From NCBI RefSeq assembly GCF_900142965.1, contig NZ_FRCQ01000001.1, forward strand, positions 248,001 to 312,000: a stretch of 64,000 nucleotides of DNA, in the 5' to 3' direction. The position numbers and the translations under genes are program-made. Origin of the DNA: Rhizobacter sp. OV335. Its GTDB lineage: Bacteria > Pseudomonadota > Gammaproteobacteria > Burkholderiales > Burkholderiaceae_C. Under the pieces are notes generated by a model. It had not been told where the DNA came from. It searched no databases and was given only the letters and a program-made list of their open reading frames with translations. Positions 42,601-52,260 of the stretch are shown piece after piece (positions within the stretch are counted from its first letter, which is position 1; each line of letters starts with the position of its first letter).

Positions 42601-45391
42601 GTACGACGTGTCGATGCGCCTCGGCGAGCACAAAGTGGAAGAGGGCGTGCCGCTGCAGTACCTCGTCAAGAAGGCCCGCGACGTGAAGCGCGATGAATCG
42701 ATCCGCATCGTCAACGCGCGTGAGCACAACCTGAAGTCGCTGGACGTCAGCATCCCGCGCGGCAAGTTCAGCGTGGTGACCGGCGTGTCGGGCTCCGGCA
42801 AGAGCACGCTGGCCTTCGATATCCTGTTCAACGAGGGCCAGCGCCGCTACCTCGAATCGCTGAACGCCTATGCGCGCAGCATCGTGCAGCCCGCGGGGCG
42901 GCCGGAAGTGGACGCGGTGTATGGCATCCCGCCGACGGTCGCGATCGAGCAGCGGCTGAGCCGCGGCGGGCGCAAGAGCACGGTCGCGACGACCACCGAG
43001 GTGTGGCACTTCCTGCGGCTGCTGTACGTGAAGCTGGGCATCCAGCACTGCGTGAACGACGGTGCGCCGGTGCGGCCGCAGAGCGTCGAGAGCATCGCCG
43101 CGCAGCTGCTGCGCGACCACCAGGGCGTGCACGTCGGGCTGCTGGCGCCGCTGGTCGTCAACCGCAAGGGCGTCTACACCGACCTCGCGAAATGGGCCAA
43201 GGCGCGCGGCCACTCGCACCTGCGCGTGGATGGCGATTTCCTGCCGGTCGATCCGTGGCCGCGTCTCGACCGCTTCAAGGAGCACACCGTCGAGCTGCCG
43301 GTCGGCGACCTGGTGGTCGGCAAGGACAACGAGGCCGAGCTGCGCATGCTGCTCGCGCAGGCGCTCGATGTCGGCAAGGGCGTGATGCACCTGCTGAGCC
43401 CGCTGAAGGGCCTGCGCGGCGCGATGCTGGCCGGCACGCCGACCCGCAAGCTCGGCGAGGTGAAGGTGTTCTCGACCAAGCGCGCCTGCCCGGTGTGCGC
43501 CACCAGCTACCCCGAGCTGGACCCGCGCATGTTCAGCTACAACAGCAAGCACGGCTGGTGCACCACCTGCGTCGGCACCGGCTTGGCGCTGACGCGCGAG
43601 CAGCGCAAGGCGTACGACGATTCGGTGCAGGACGACGACAACAAGGGCCGCGAGCAGAGCTTCCCGTCGGAGGAGGCGGAAGTCGAAGGCGTGGTCGACG
43701 AGCCGTGTCCCGATTGCGGCGGGACGCGGCTGAACCCGGTGTCGCGCGGCGTCACCTTCGACACCCATTCGATCGCGTGGATCGCGCAGTGGTCGGTGAC
43801 CGATGCGCGCAAGTGGGTGCAGGCCTTGAAGCTGCATGGCCGCGATGCCGAGATCGCGCGCGACGTGGTCAGCGAGATCGCGAGCCGGCTCGAGTTCCTC
43901 GAAGAGGTCGGCCTCGGCTACCTGACGCTGGACCGTGCGGCCCCGACGCTGTCGGGTGGCGAGGCGCAGCGCATTCGCCTGGCGGCGCAGCTCGGCAGCA
44001 ACCTGCAGGGCGTCTGCTACGTGCTCGACGAGCCGACCATCGGCCTGCATCCGCGCGACAACCAGATCCTGCTCGATGCGCTGCACAAGCTGGGCGACAA
44101 GGGCAACACGCTGGTGGTGGTGGAGCACGACGAAGACACCATCCGCCGAGCCGACCACATCATCGACATCGGACCGGGGGCCGGCAAGCGCGGCGGCCGG
44201 CTGGTGGCCGAGGGCACGGTGGCCGACCTGGCGAGCCACCCCGATTCGGTGACCGGCCGCTTCCTCGCGAACCCGCTGGTGCACCCGCTGAAGGCGCGGC
44301 GCGAGGTCGAGGCCTTCCTGGCGTCGGTGGCGAGCAAGGTCGCGAAGGAAGGCGAGGCGAACCGCTTGCTGACGATCCACGGTGCGTCGCTGCACAACCT
44401 GCAGCAGGTGACGGTCGACGTGCCGCTGAAGCGGCTGGTGGCGGTCACCGGCGTCAGCGGCTCGGGCAAGTCGACGCTGGCGCGCGACGTGCTGCTGGCC
44501 AACCTGCAGTTCATCAACGTGCGTGGCGGCAAGCCGAACTGGCAGGGCTGCGACAAGATCGACGGCTGGGGGTACATCGACCGCGTGCTCGAAGTCGACC
44601 AGACGCCGATCGGCAAGACGCCGCGTTCGTGCCCGGCCACCTACATCGGCTTCTGGGACACCATCCGCAAGCTGTTCGCCGACACGCTGGAGTCGAGGGC
44701 GCGCGGCTACCTGCCGGCGCGCTTCAGCTTCAACACCGGCGACGGACGCTGCCCGGCCTGCGAAGGGCAGGGCATGCGCACGATCGAGATGAGCTTCCTG
44801 CCGGACGTGAAGGTGCCGTGCGACGTGTGCCACGGCCAGCGCTTCAGTCCCGAGACGCTGGCGGTCAGCTGGCGCGGCAAGAGCATCGGCGACGTGCTGC
44901 AGATGGAGATCGACGAGGCGGTGGAGTTCTTCGCGTCGATGCCGAACATCGCGCACCCGCTGCAGCTGATGAAGGACGTGGGGCTGGGTTACCTGACGCT
45001 GGGCCAGCCGTCACCGACGCTGAGCGGCGGCGAGGCGCAGCGCATCAAGCTGGTGACCGAGCTGACCAAGGTGCGCGACGACGTCGGCCGGCGCGGCAAC
45101 AAGGCGCCGCACACGCTGTACGTGCTCGACGAGCCGACGGTCGGGTTGCACATGGCCGACGTGGAGCGGCTCATTCGGGTGCTGCACCGGCTGGTCGATG
45201 GTGGGCACAGCGTGGTGGTGATCGAGCACGACCTGGACGTGATCGCCGAGGCCGACTGGGTCATCGACCTGGGGCCGGAAGGCGGCGTGCGCGGTGGCAC
45301 GGTGGTGGCGAACGGGGTGCCGGAGTTGCTGGTCAAGACCAAGGCGAGCCACACGGGCGCGGCGTTGAAGCCGGTGTTGGCTCGGACGTAG
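39653..45391 (+). CDS. uvrA: double-length UvrA (tandem fused excinuclease ABC subunit A)
   Basis: 1912 residues, about twice the 940 of a normal UvrA. Four Walker A sites (TGPSGSGKSS near 42, TGVSGSGKST near 666, 1044 and 1600) and four LSGGE signatures (near 512, 862, 1430, 1789) show two full UvrA units joined near residue 1015. Each unit keeps a C-terminal zinc module (GDGRCPTCGGSG..CPDCDGRR; GDGRCPACEGQG..CDVCHGQR), and CTTCGGARLKTEA / CPDCGGTRLNP. UvrA recognises DNA damage as a dimer and loads UvrB; here one chain could form the dimer. Whether it is the cell's only UvrA cannot be seen. Confidence 0.93.
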   Translation: MSDVVPDDTTGVIRIRGARQHNLKNLDLDIRTGEMTVVTGPSGSGKSSLVFDTLYAEGQRRYVETFSAYARQFLDRMDRPAVDRVDGVPPAIAIDQTNPVRTSRSTVGTMTELNDHLKLLYARAAALFDKQTAQPVRHDTPETIYAELMSRTAASDPRLVVTFPVELPAVTTPEEIEQWLAASGFTRVQAERELATPTGPRKVLDVVADRFRLQNTEKVRAVEAIETALKRGSGRVNVYVVAEEGEPALWRFSTGLHCPDSDLRYSEPQPALFSFNSAMGACETCRGFGRVIGVDWGLVIPDHRKTLRSGAIKTIQTPAWKDSQDDLLKYAAEAGIPRDAAWSQLSEAQRDWVISGSPHWKGNWNKQWYGIKRFFEYLESKSYKMHIRVLLSKYRSYTPCTTCGGARLKTEALLWRLGSKPDADGVLPPAKRFLPQGTTWSRDQLEVLPGLTVHDLMLMPIERIRRFFDGITLPSTMLDDALKLLLDEIRTRLKYLCDVGLGYLTLDRQSRTLSGGEVQRINLTTALGTSLVNTMFVLDEPSIGLHPRDMNRIVEAMHRLRDAGNTLVVVEHDPAVMLAADRLIDMGPGPGERGGNIVFDGTPEEIRHADTLTGAYLGARKQVGLGGLKRLVTEATPKLILEGARDHNLKNVTVEFPLQHLVCVTGVSGSGKSTLMQDVLFPALARHFGKATETPGEHDRLLGADWLTDAVFVDQSPIGKTARSNPASYVGAFDEIRKLFAQTPLAGQRGYGAGMFSFNAGDGRCPTCGGSGFEHVEMQFLSDVYLRCPDCDGRRYRGEILDVKIERRLPGEVARELSVADVLELTVSEAVQMFAQDREVLRVLQPIVDVGLEYVKLGQPVPTLSGGEAQRLKLAGFLAEAAQTTTASRQPVAKKGTLFMFDEPTTGLHFDDIAKLMRAFRKLLDAGHSLVVIEHNLDVVRAADWLIDLGPEGGEGGGLVVCTGTPEDVKLHPTSHTGRALAEYDVSMRLGEHKVEEGVPLQYLVKKARDVKRDESIRIVNAREHNLKSLDVSIPRGKFSVVTGVSGSGKSTLAFDILFNEGQRRYLESLNAYARSIVQPAGRPEVDAVYGIPPTVAIEQRLSRGGRKSTVATTTEVWHFLRLLYVKLGIQHCVNDGAPVRPQSVESIAAQLLRDHQGVHVGLLAPLVVNRKGVYTDLAKWAKARGHSHLRVDGDFLPVDPWPRLDRFKEHTVELPVGDLVVGKDNEAELRMLLAQALDVGKGVMHLLSPLKGLRGAMLAGTPTRKLGEVKVFSTKRACPVCATSYPELDPRMFSYNSKHGWCTTCVGTGLALTREQRKAYDDSVQDDDNKGREQSFPSEEAEVEGVVDEPCPDCGGTRLNPVSRGVTFDTHSIAWIAQWSVTDARKWVQALKLHGRDAEIARDVVSEIASRLEFLEEVGLGYLTLDRAAPTLSGGEAQRIRLAAQLGSNLQGVCYVLDEPTIGLHPRDNQILLDALHKLGDKGNTLVVVEHDEDTIRRADHIIDIGPGAGKRGGRLVAEGTVADLASHPDSVTGRFLANPLVHPLKARREVEAFLASVASKVAKEGEANRLLTIHGASLHNLQQVTVDVPLKRLVAVTGVSGSGKSTLARDVLLANLQFINVRGGKPNWQGCDKIDGWGYIDRVLEVDQTPIGKTPRSCPATYIGFWDTIRKLFADTLESRARGYLPARFSFNTGDGRCPACEGQGMRTIEMSFLPDVKVPCDVCHGQRFSPETLAVSWRGKSIGDVLQMEIDEAVEFFASMPNIAHPLQLMKDVGLGYLTLGQPSPTLSGGEAQRIKLVTELTKVRDDVGRRGNKAPHTLYVLDEPTVGLHMADVERLIRVLHRLVDGGHSVVVIEHDLDVIAEADWVIDLGPEGGVRGGTVVANGVPELLVKTKASHTGAALKPVLART

Positions 45392-45457
45392 GTGCGGGCA
45401 CGGCAAAAGCCTGAGCAAAACAGGTCTGAGAAGGGATCGGGTGGCGGCAAAGAAACA

Positions 45458-45596
45458 CCGTTCGCCCTGAGCTTGTCGAAGGGTCGGACTGAGCTTGTCG
45501 AAGGCCATGCGCGGGTCGGGCACAGCCCTTCGACGGACGGGCCCTCGACAAGCTCGGTCCTTGCGCAGGCCCTTCGACAGGCTCAGGGCGAACGGG
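45458..45596. repeat. REP/BIME-like repeat cluster
   Basis: Four to five copies of a motif containing CTGAGC(T/C)TGTCGAAGG. Two are in direct orientation (45458-45483, 45486-45504) and two or three are inverted (45525-45534 partial, 45541-45560, 45569-45596). The outermost copies include the extended CGTTCGCCCTGAGC end and could pair over about 25 bp. The cluster lies between the convergent ends of uvrA and the GGDEF gene and may also act as a two-way terminator. Confidence 0.8.
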
Positions 45597-45645
45597 GGTT
45601 TGTGTACGCACGGCACCGCCTTTGCTGCGCCATCGCGGCAAAGGC

Positions 45646-47352
45646 TCAACCTTCCATCAGCCGATTGCGCCCCAGCCGCTTCGCCTCGTACAAGGCCGCA
45701 TCAGCCCGCTCGACCAGCTCGATCGCGTTGTCGCCCGGCTGTGCGACCGCCAGCCCCAGGCTCAGCGTGACCTGCAACCCCGGCGCGATCGCGCTCCACG
45801 GATAAGCCTGCACCGCGCTGCGCAGCCGCTCGCAGATCTCGTGCGCCGTCTCGCGCGGCGTGTCGACGAACACCAACACGAATTCCTCGCCGCCCCAGCG
45901 GCCGAGCAGGTCGCGCGCCCGCGTCTTGTCGCCGAACAGCCGCGCCACCGTGCGCAACACCTCGTCGCCGACCGCATGGCCGTGGCGGTCGTTGACCTGC
46001 TTGAAGTGATCGAGGTCGGCCATCGCCAGCGCCATCGGCTGGCCCTGGCCGCGCGAGCGTTCGATCAGCAGCGGCAAGGTCGCATCCACATGGCGCCGGT
46101 TCGCGAGGCCCGTCAGCGGGTCCTCGAGCGTCTCGCGGTGCAGCTCGGCGGTGCGCTGCTCGAGCAGCTCTTTCTCGGCCTCCAACTGCTGCGTGCGCAG
46201 CCGGTGCAGCTCGGCCTCGAGGCGCGAACGCTCGCCGTCCATCAGCGCGCGCTCGACATCGATGCGGTTCACCATCAGCCGCGCCTGCGCCTTGCTCTGC
46301 AGCGCGACGCGCTGCATCTCGATCTGGTGGTGCGCCTCGCAGTGCAGCAGCGCCGGCTCGAACTGGCGCGTCGCCTTGTAGGCACGGTGCAAGGCCGAGT
46401 GCACGCGCATGCGGGTGGTCTCGTGGTCCATCTCGGTCAGCGACTGCAGCGTCGCTGTGAGCTCGGTGATGGCTTCTTCATTCCGGCCCTCGCGCAGCAG
46501 CACCTCGGCGATGTTGTGCCGCATGCGCAGCACGACCGCGCGGAAGCCGTTCTGCAGCGCGCTCGCCAGCGCCTCCTGCAGCAGCGAGCGGGCTTCGGCG
46601 AACTCGCCGGCCAGCCCGAGCGCCTCGCCCAGGTTGCCCTGCGTGACGCTGACGCGGTAGATGTCGCCATGCCGGCGCGCCAGCGACAGCGCCCGGCTGC
46701 CGTACTGGCGAGCCCGCTGGATCGCCTGCTGGCTGGCATCGTCGTCGGCGCGCAGCTGCGCCTGGTAGTAGGCGCTGATCGCGGTCGCGGTGAGGTTGTT
46801 AAGCGCCAGCATGCGGTCGCCGTGGCCGCCGTGCTCGCGCGCCATGCCCAGGGATTGCAGCAGGAAGCTCTCGGCCTGGATCGAATCGCCGAGCCGGTCG
46901 TAGCAGATGCCGATGCGGTTCAGCGCAACGCCCATCGCCAAGCCGCGGTCGTGCTGGCGGGCCAGCTCGAACGATGCGGTGGCGTGCTTCAGCGCTTCTT
47001 CCTGCAGGCCGATTTCGCTGAACGAGATGGCCAGCAGGCACAGCGTGTCGCACTGTTCGTCGATGCGCTCGGCGGCCTTCCAGAGCGCCAGCGCCGCGCG
47101 CGCCGACTGCACCGAGGGCTCGAACTGCCCGAGCCGCCAGCGGTGGTTGGCCATCAGCGTGTGGATGCGCGCCAGCATCAGCGGCTCGCCGACCGCGCTG
47201 GCGCCATTCAGGGCTTGCTCGGCCAGCGCGAGGCCCTGCTGGTGATGGCCGGCGTCGTGGGCGGCCTGCGATTCGGCGATCAGCCTGACGAGGCGGCGGG
47301 CGACCGTCTCGGGGCCGGTGGACGTGGAGTGGGGCAAGGCGTGGGCGACCAT
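45646..47352 (-). CDS. TPR-GGDEF diguanylate cyclase
   Basis: 568 residues. About 20-340 are tetratricopeptide-like helical repeats (LALAEQALNGA, LGMAREHGG, RARQYGSRALSLARRHGD, LRQGNLGEALGLAG-type), about 345-405 a coiled coil (RSRLEAELHRLRTQQLEAEKELL), and about 405-565 the GGDEF domain (DPLTGLANRRH, active site GGEEF). The inhibitory I-site RxxD is present as RARD five residues before GGEEF, so c-di-GMP feedback is expected. No TM segments or EAL domain. It lies 68 nt after msrQ on the same strand. Confidence 0.92.
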   Translation of the reverse strand: MVAHALPHSTSTGPETVARRLVRLIAESQAAHDAGHHQQGLALAEQALNGASAVGEPLMLARIHTLMANHRWRLGQFEPSVQSARAALALWKAAERIDEQCDTLCLLAISFSEIGLQEEALKHATASFELARQHDRGLAMGVALNRIGICYDRLGDSIQAESFLLQSLGMAREHGGHGDRMLALNNLTATAISAYYQAQLRADDDASQQAIQRARQYGSRALSLARRHGDIYRVSVTQGNLGEALGLAGEFAEARSLLQEALASALQNGFRAVVLRMRHNIAEVLLREGRNEEAITELTATLQSLTEMDHETTRMRVHSALHRAYKATRQFEPALLHCEAHHQIEMQRVALQSKAQARLMVNRIDVERALMDGERSRLEAELHRLRTQQLEAEKELLEQRTAELHRETLEDPLTGLANRRHVDATLPLLIERSRGQGQPMALAMADLDHFKQVNDRHGHAVGDEVLRTVARLFGDKTRARDLLGRWGGEEFVLVFVDTPRETAHEICERLRSAVQAYPWSAIAPGLQVTLSLGLAVAQPGDNAIELVERADAALYEAKRLGRNRLMEG

Positions 47353-47420
47353 GGAGGGCCCGATTGTGCGTGGCCCGGCGCGAGCGCGCCAGACACGCAG
47401 GCGTCACCTTCGCGACGCCG

Positions 47421-48074
47421 TCAACTCTTGCGCAACGCGTGCCAGATGCGCCAGCCGAGCAGCACGCCGATGATGGCGGCGTACACCGCGACCTCGGCGA
47501 AATTGTTCTTCGCCGCCTTCATCCAGAAGAAGTGCAGCAAACCCAGCAGCACGATCGCGTAGACGCTCTTGTGCAGCGCCTGCCAGCGTTTCGCGCCCAG
47601 TGCCTTGATGGCCCGGTTGAACGAGGTGGCGGCCAGCGGGATCATCAGCACGAAGGCCAGGAAGCCGACCAGCGCGAACGGGCGCTTCGGGATGTCGCGC
47701 ACGATGGCGTCGAGGTCGAGCCCCATGTCGAGCCACGCATATGAAAAGAAGTGCAGCACCACGTAGAAGAACGCGAACAGCCCCAGCATGCGCCGGAAGC
47801 GCGCCAGCGCCGGCTGGTGCGCGATCACCCGCAGCGGCGTCACCGCCAGCGTGATGCACAGCAGGCGCAGCGTCCAGTCGCCGGTCGAGCGGATCAGCGC
47901 CTCGGCCGGGTTCGCGCCCAGCGTGTTCATCAGCGCACCGTAGAACAGCCAGGCGAACGGCAGCAGGCCGGCGACGAACAGCAGCGGCTTGGCGGCCGGA
48001 TGCAGCAGCGGCGAACGCCGGCGCGGCGCAACGGGGCGGGGGGCGGTGTCGGGCGACAGCACGGCGGTCTTCAT
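47421..48074 (-). CDS. msrQ: MsrPQ system heme membrane subunit MsrQ
   Basis: 217 residues with six TM helices and conserved heme-ligand histidines (VIAHQPALARFRRMLGL, YVVLHFFSYAW, LHKSVYAIVLLGLLHFFW). Ferric-reductase-like b-type cytochrome that passes electrons from the quinone pool to MsrP. It starts 13 nt after msrP ends. The hydrophilic, Arg/Pro-rich N-terminal 28 residues are longer than usual. Confidence 0.93.
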   Translation of the reverse strand: MKTAVLSPDTAPRPVAPRRRSPLLHPAAKPLLFVAGLLPFAWLFYGALMNTLGANPAEALIRSTGDWTLRLLCITLAVTPLRVIAHQPALARFRRMLGLFAFFYVVLHFFSYAWLDMGLDLDAIVRDIPKRPFALVGFLAFVLMIPLAATSFNRAIKALGAKRWQALHKSVYAIVLLGLLHFFWMKAAKNNFAEVAVYAAIIGVLLGWRIWHALRKS

Positions 48075-48087
48075 CGTCGGGCCGCCG

Positions 48088-49080
<993 letters not shown>

Positions 49081-49167
49081 GGAAACTCCTGGGGGCGCCG
49101 AAGCGCGTTGCCGGTCAGTCGGGCTTGGAGCGGCAGACCTTACAGCCGGTTCCACCGGCCGGCCGGG

Positions 49168-49527
49168 TCAGGGCAGCTCACCGAAATTGGTGTCGTCGAT
49201 CACCGTGCCGAATTGCGTGTCGGAAAACAGCCGCAGCGAATTGCGCGCGGTGCGTTCCCGGAAGCTCTTGCGGGCGAACAGCTTGGCCTGCGCCTCGCCC
49301 GGCAAATCGGTGATGTTGATGATGTTGCGCACGATCAGCGTGTCGATCACGTCCTCGATCACGCGGACGAAATCGGCGTCGAGCTTGCCGAAATCGCTGC
49401 TGGCCGGCGTGTGGCCGATGAAGGCCAGCAGCTCCGGATGCCCGTCCGCCATGAACTCGGTGCCGGCGCCCGGTTGACGGTGCAGGCTGTCGATCTGTCC
49501 GTCGGGTCCGCGTCGGATGTGGGGCAT
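49168..49527 (-). CDS. small conserved protein of unknown function
   Basis: 119 residues, soluble and acidic. Core LDADFVRVIEDVIDTLIVRNIINITDLPGEAQAKLFARKSFRER is typical of a small proteobacterial family sometimes mislabelled 'tryptophan synthase beta subunit like'; there is no PLP site or enzyme domain. N-terminal MPHIRRGPDGQIDSLHR resembles the family start. It lies between cytochrome c4 and msrP genes on the same strand. Confidence 0.75.
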   Translation of the reverse strand: MPHIRRGPDGQIDSLHRQPGAGTEFMADGHPELLAFIGHTPASSDFGKLDADFVRVIEDVIDTLIVRNIINITDLPGEAQAKLFARKSFRERTARNSLRLFSDTQFGTVIDDTNFGELP

Positions 49528-49586
49528 GGGGGCGTTCGCAGTGGCGAGTCGAATGACTATAGTCGCGCCCGCGCCGACCGGGCATG

Positions 49587-49610
49587 AAAAAGGCCGGTCA
49601 GTGACCGGCC
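49587..49610 (-). terminator. rho-independent terminator of cytochrome c4 gene
   Basis: On the minus strand GGCCGGTCA / TGACCGGCC form a strong stem, followed at once by TTTTT (49591-49587). It lies 31 nt past the cytochrome stop codon. Confidence 0.85.
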
Positions 49611-49640
49611 CCTGCAGATGAAGCGTGAGATTCGCCGCGT

Positions 49641-50267
49641 TCAGCGCAGCCCGGCGATGTAGTCGGCCACCGCCTTGATCTCCTTGTCGTTCATCTTCGC
49701 GGTGACGCCGGTCATCTGCGCGCTGTTCTTGCGCAGCCCGCCGCGGAAGGCCACCAGCTGCGCTTCGGTGTAGTCGGAGTGCTGGCCGCGCAGGCGCGGG
49801 TACTGGGCCGGGAGGCCGGCGCCGGTCGGGCTGTGGCAGCCGGCGCAGGCCGGAACGGCCCGGTCGGCGATGCCGCCGCGGTAGATCTTCTCGCCGAGGG
49901 CGACCGATTCCTTGTTCTTCGCGAAGCCGGGCTTCGCATCCTTCGAGGCGTAGAACGCGGCGACATTGCGCATGTCGTCTTCGCTCAGCGTCGAGGCCAT
50001 GCCCTTCATGATCGGGTTGTCGCGCTTGCCTTCCTTGAACTCGGCCAGCTGCTTGACGAGGTATTCAGGGTGCTGGCCCTGCAGGATCGGGTTGGCCGGG
50101 CTGCCGCGCGAGCCGTCGGCCGAGTGGCAGGCCGCGCAGACGTTGGTCGAGATGGCCTGGCCTTTCGCGACGTCGGGCTTGGCCTTCGCCGCCTCGTTTG
50201 CGGAGGCTGGCACCACCAACGCGGCGGCCAACAACAGACTCGACAGCAAGCTAGCAACAGGCATCAT
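49641..50267 (-). CDS. di-heme cytochrome c4
   Basis: 208 residues. Sec signal peptide (to about ASANEA), two c-type heme sites CAACH (44-48) and CAGCH (141-145), each in a similar half with Met ligand candidates (PIMKGM, AQMTGV). Periplasmic electron carrier to terminal oxidases. Divergent from engB, an arrangement common in betaproteobacteria. MM start; the first ATG at 50267 was kept. Confidence 0.93.
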   Translation of the reverse strand: MMPVASLLSSLLLAAALVVPASANEAAKAKPDVAKGQAISTNVCAACHSADGSRGSPANPILQGQHPEYLVKQLAEFKEGKRDNPIMKGMASTLSEDDMRNVAAFYASKDAKPGFAKNKESVALGEKIYRGGIADRAVPACAGCHSPTGAGLPAQYPRLRGQHSDYTEAQLVAFRGGLRKNSAQMTGVTAKMNDKEIKAVADYIAGLR

Positions 50268-50350
50268 GGCGGGTGGTGTGTGAGGTGGCTGGATGCGTTT
50301 TGTGGGTGCAAAACCCGGCGATTTTACAATGCAAGTTTTTGGTGCCTTCC

Positions 50351-51058
50351 ATGACCGACGAAAACAATTCCGGTGCGCCGGCCGCTGACGCGAGCAGCGA
50401 TGCGGCCGCAGCCGAGAAACTGGCGCTGGCCTGGACGCACACGGCCCGCTTCCTGACGACCGCCAGCCAGCTGAACCAGCTGCCGCAGACCGAGCTGCCC
50501 GAGATCGCCTTCGTCGGGCGCTCGAACGCCGGCAAATCGACCGCGATCAACACGCTGACGCAGCAGAAGCGCCTGGCCTTCGCGTCGAAGACGCCCGGCC
50601 GCACGCAGCACATCAACCTGTTCGAGCTGGGCCCGAAAGACGCGCCGAATGCGCTGTTCGCCGACCTGCCGGGCTACGGCTACGCCGCGGTGGCGCGCTC
50701 GGCCAAGCAGCGCTGGCAGGAGGTGATGGCCAACTACCTGCAGGTGCGCCGCAGCCTGTCGGGCGTGGTGTTGATGGTCGATTCGCGGCTCGGGCTGACC
50801 GAACTCGACCGCAACCTGCTCGAGTTCGTGGCACCCCGCGTGGGCTCCGGCGAGGTGCGCCTGCTGGTGCTGCTGACCAAATCCGACAAGCTGAACCGCA
50901 GCGAGGCCGCCACCGCGCTGGCGACCACGCAGGCGGCGCTGGGCGAGCTGACCAGCGAGCACGCCGACATCGGCATCACGCTGTTCTCGGCGCTGAAGAA
51001 GCAGGGCGTCGGCGACGCGGCCTGCGTGTTGCGCGACTGGATCGTCCCGTCGCCATGA
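50351..51058 (+). CDS. engB: ribosome biogenesis GTPase EngB (YihA/YsxC)
   Basis: 235 residues. G1 GRSNAGKS (56-63), G2 region KTPGRTQHINLFE, G3 DLPGYGYA, G4 TKSDK, and a conserved TRR-type effector area. Assists late assembly of the large ribosomal subunit. The Ala-rich N-terminal extension of about 30 residues is typical of beta-proteobacterial forms. A candidate -10 (TACAAT, 50325-50330) lies just upstream. Overlaps the next gene by 4 nt (ATGA). Confidence 0.95.
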   Translation: MTDENNSGAPAADASSDAAAAEKLALAWTHTARFLTTASQLNQLPQTELPEIAFVGRSNAGKSTAINTLTQQKRLAFASKTPGRTQHINLFELGPKDAPNALFADLPGYGYAAVARSAKQRWQEVMANYLQVRRSLSGVVLMVDSRLGLTELDRNLLEFVAPRVGSGEVRLLVLLTKSDKLNRSEAATALATTQAALGELTSEHADIGITLFSALKKQGVGDAACVLRDWIVPSP

Positions 51059-51966
51059 TCGAGACCTTCGACGCGGTGCTGCCGCACGGCATCACGCTGA
51101 GCTGCCGGGCCAGCGGGCCGCGCGGCGCGCCGGCGATCGTGTTCCTGCATGGTTTTCCCGAAGGTGCCTTCGTCTGGGACGCGATGCTGCGCCATTTCGG
51201 CGACCGCTATCGCTGCATCGCGCCGAACCTGCGCGGCTACGAGCGCTCGTCGGCGCCGGCCGAGGTCGAGGCCTACCGCGCGAAACACCTGGTGGCGGAC
51301 CTGCTGGCGCTGATCGCGCAGCAGGGCAGCGGCCCGCTGGCGGCGCTGGTCGCCCACGACTGGGGCGGCGCGGTGGCCTGGAATTTCGCGGTGCAGCACC
51401 CGCAGGCGCTGCAGCGGCTGGTGATCGTCAATTCGCCGCACCCGGGGGTTTTCCTGAAGGCGCTGCAGACCGATCCGCGGCAGCAGGCGGCCAGTGCCTA
51501 CATGAATGCCTGGAGCCGGCCCGAGGCCGAGGCGGAGCTGGAGGCGGGCGACTTCGCGCGGCTGTGGGCGGTGTTTGCCCACATGGGCGCCGAAGACCCG
51601 TCGCGCCCGGGCGGCGGCTGGCTGACGCCGGCGCTGAAGGAACAGTACCGCGCGGTGTGGCGGCACGGGCTGACCGGTGCGCTGAACTACTACCGCGCGT
51701 CGCCGCTGCGCCCGCCGACCGGGCCCGATTCACCGGTGCTGGCGCTGAAGTTCCCGCCGGAGTTCGTCACCGTGCAGGTGCCGACGCATGTGGTGTGGGG
51801 CGAGGCCGACGTGGCCTTGCCGGCTTCATTGCTGAACGGGCTGGAGGCCTTCGTGCCGAAGCTGACGCTGACCCGCGTGCCCGGCGCCACGCACTGGATC
51901 GTGCACGAGCTGCCGGCGCTGGTGGCGGCCGAGATCGAGCAGGCGCTTGCTCAGACCACGACGTAG
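51055..51966 (+). CDS. alpha/beta hydrolase (epoxide hydrolase-like)
   Basis: 303 residues. Oxyanion motif HGFPE (32-36), nucleophile Asp102 in AHDWGG, acid region VVWGEADVALP and catalytic His in GATHWIVHELP. An Asp nucleophile points to the epoxide hydrolase/haloalkane dehalogenase group rather than esterases. Cytoplasmic; substrate unknown. It is coupled to engB by a 4-nt overlap. Its 3' end overlaps a small convergent gene by 16 bp. Confidence 0.9.
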   Translation: MIETFDAVLPHGITLSCRASGPRGAPAIVFLHGFPEGAFVWDAMLRHFGDRYRCIAPNLRGYERSSAPAEVEAYRAKHLVADLLALIAQQGSGPLAALVAHDWGGAVAWNFAVQHPQALQRLVIVNSPHPGVFLKALQTDPRQQAASAYMNAWSRPEAEAELEAGDFARLWAVFAHMGAEDPSRPGGGWLTPALKEQYRAVWRHGLTGALNYYRASPLRPPTGPDSPVLALKFPPEFVTVQVPTHVVWGEADVALPASLLNGLEAFVPKLTLTRVPGATHWIVHELPALVAAEIEQALAQTTT

Positions 51967-52208
51967 CGGCCTTCGAGCAGCTGCGACGCCGACTGCAGGT
52001 GCTCGCGCAGCATCGGGAACAGGTCCGACGACGACTCGGTCGCGTAGATCTGTCGCGCCCGGTGTGCCGGCGAATACGCGACGTTGACGAGGCAGGCGGC
52101 CGGCCCGCTGCAGTACTCCAGCAGCTCCGGCCCGAGGAAGTGAACCGCCCAGCCTTCGGACGATTCGACACCGCCATCGCTGATCCGCATCAATTCGCTG
52201 TCCGTCAT
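51951..52208 (-). CDS. small hypothetical protein
   Basis: 85 residues (MTDSELMRISDGGVESSEGW to QLLEGRYVVV). ATG at 52208 has GAGG 6 nt upstream, a good ribosome site. Composition is acidic and mixed with no signal or TM. No family recognised. Its stop lies 16 bp inside the convergent hydrolase gene, and a 14-bp palindrome (52261-52274) is 53 bp upstream of its start. Confidence 0.5.
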   Translation of the reverse strand: MTDSELMRISDGGVESSEGWAVHFLGPELLEYCSGPAACLVNVAYSPAHRARQIYATESSSDLFPMLREHLQSASQLLEGRYVVV

Positions 52209-52260
52209 GTCGCGCCTCGCCGAATTTCTCTGACTCTTCTTCAACCCTTGCAGCCAGTTT

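Noticed and set aside
39599..44956. 1785-codon open frame on the minus strand
   Set aside because: In-register antisense shadow of uvrA; no domain, His/Arg/Gln-rich composition.
43003..45414. 803-codon plus-strand frame inside uvrA
   Set aside because: Shifted frame of uvrA; contains no recognisable motif, while the uvrA frame is intact to 45391.
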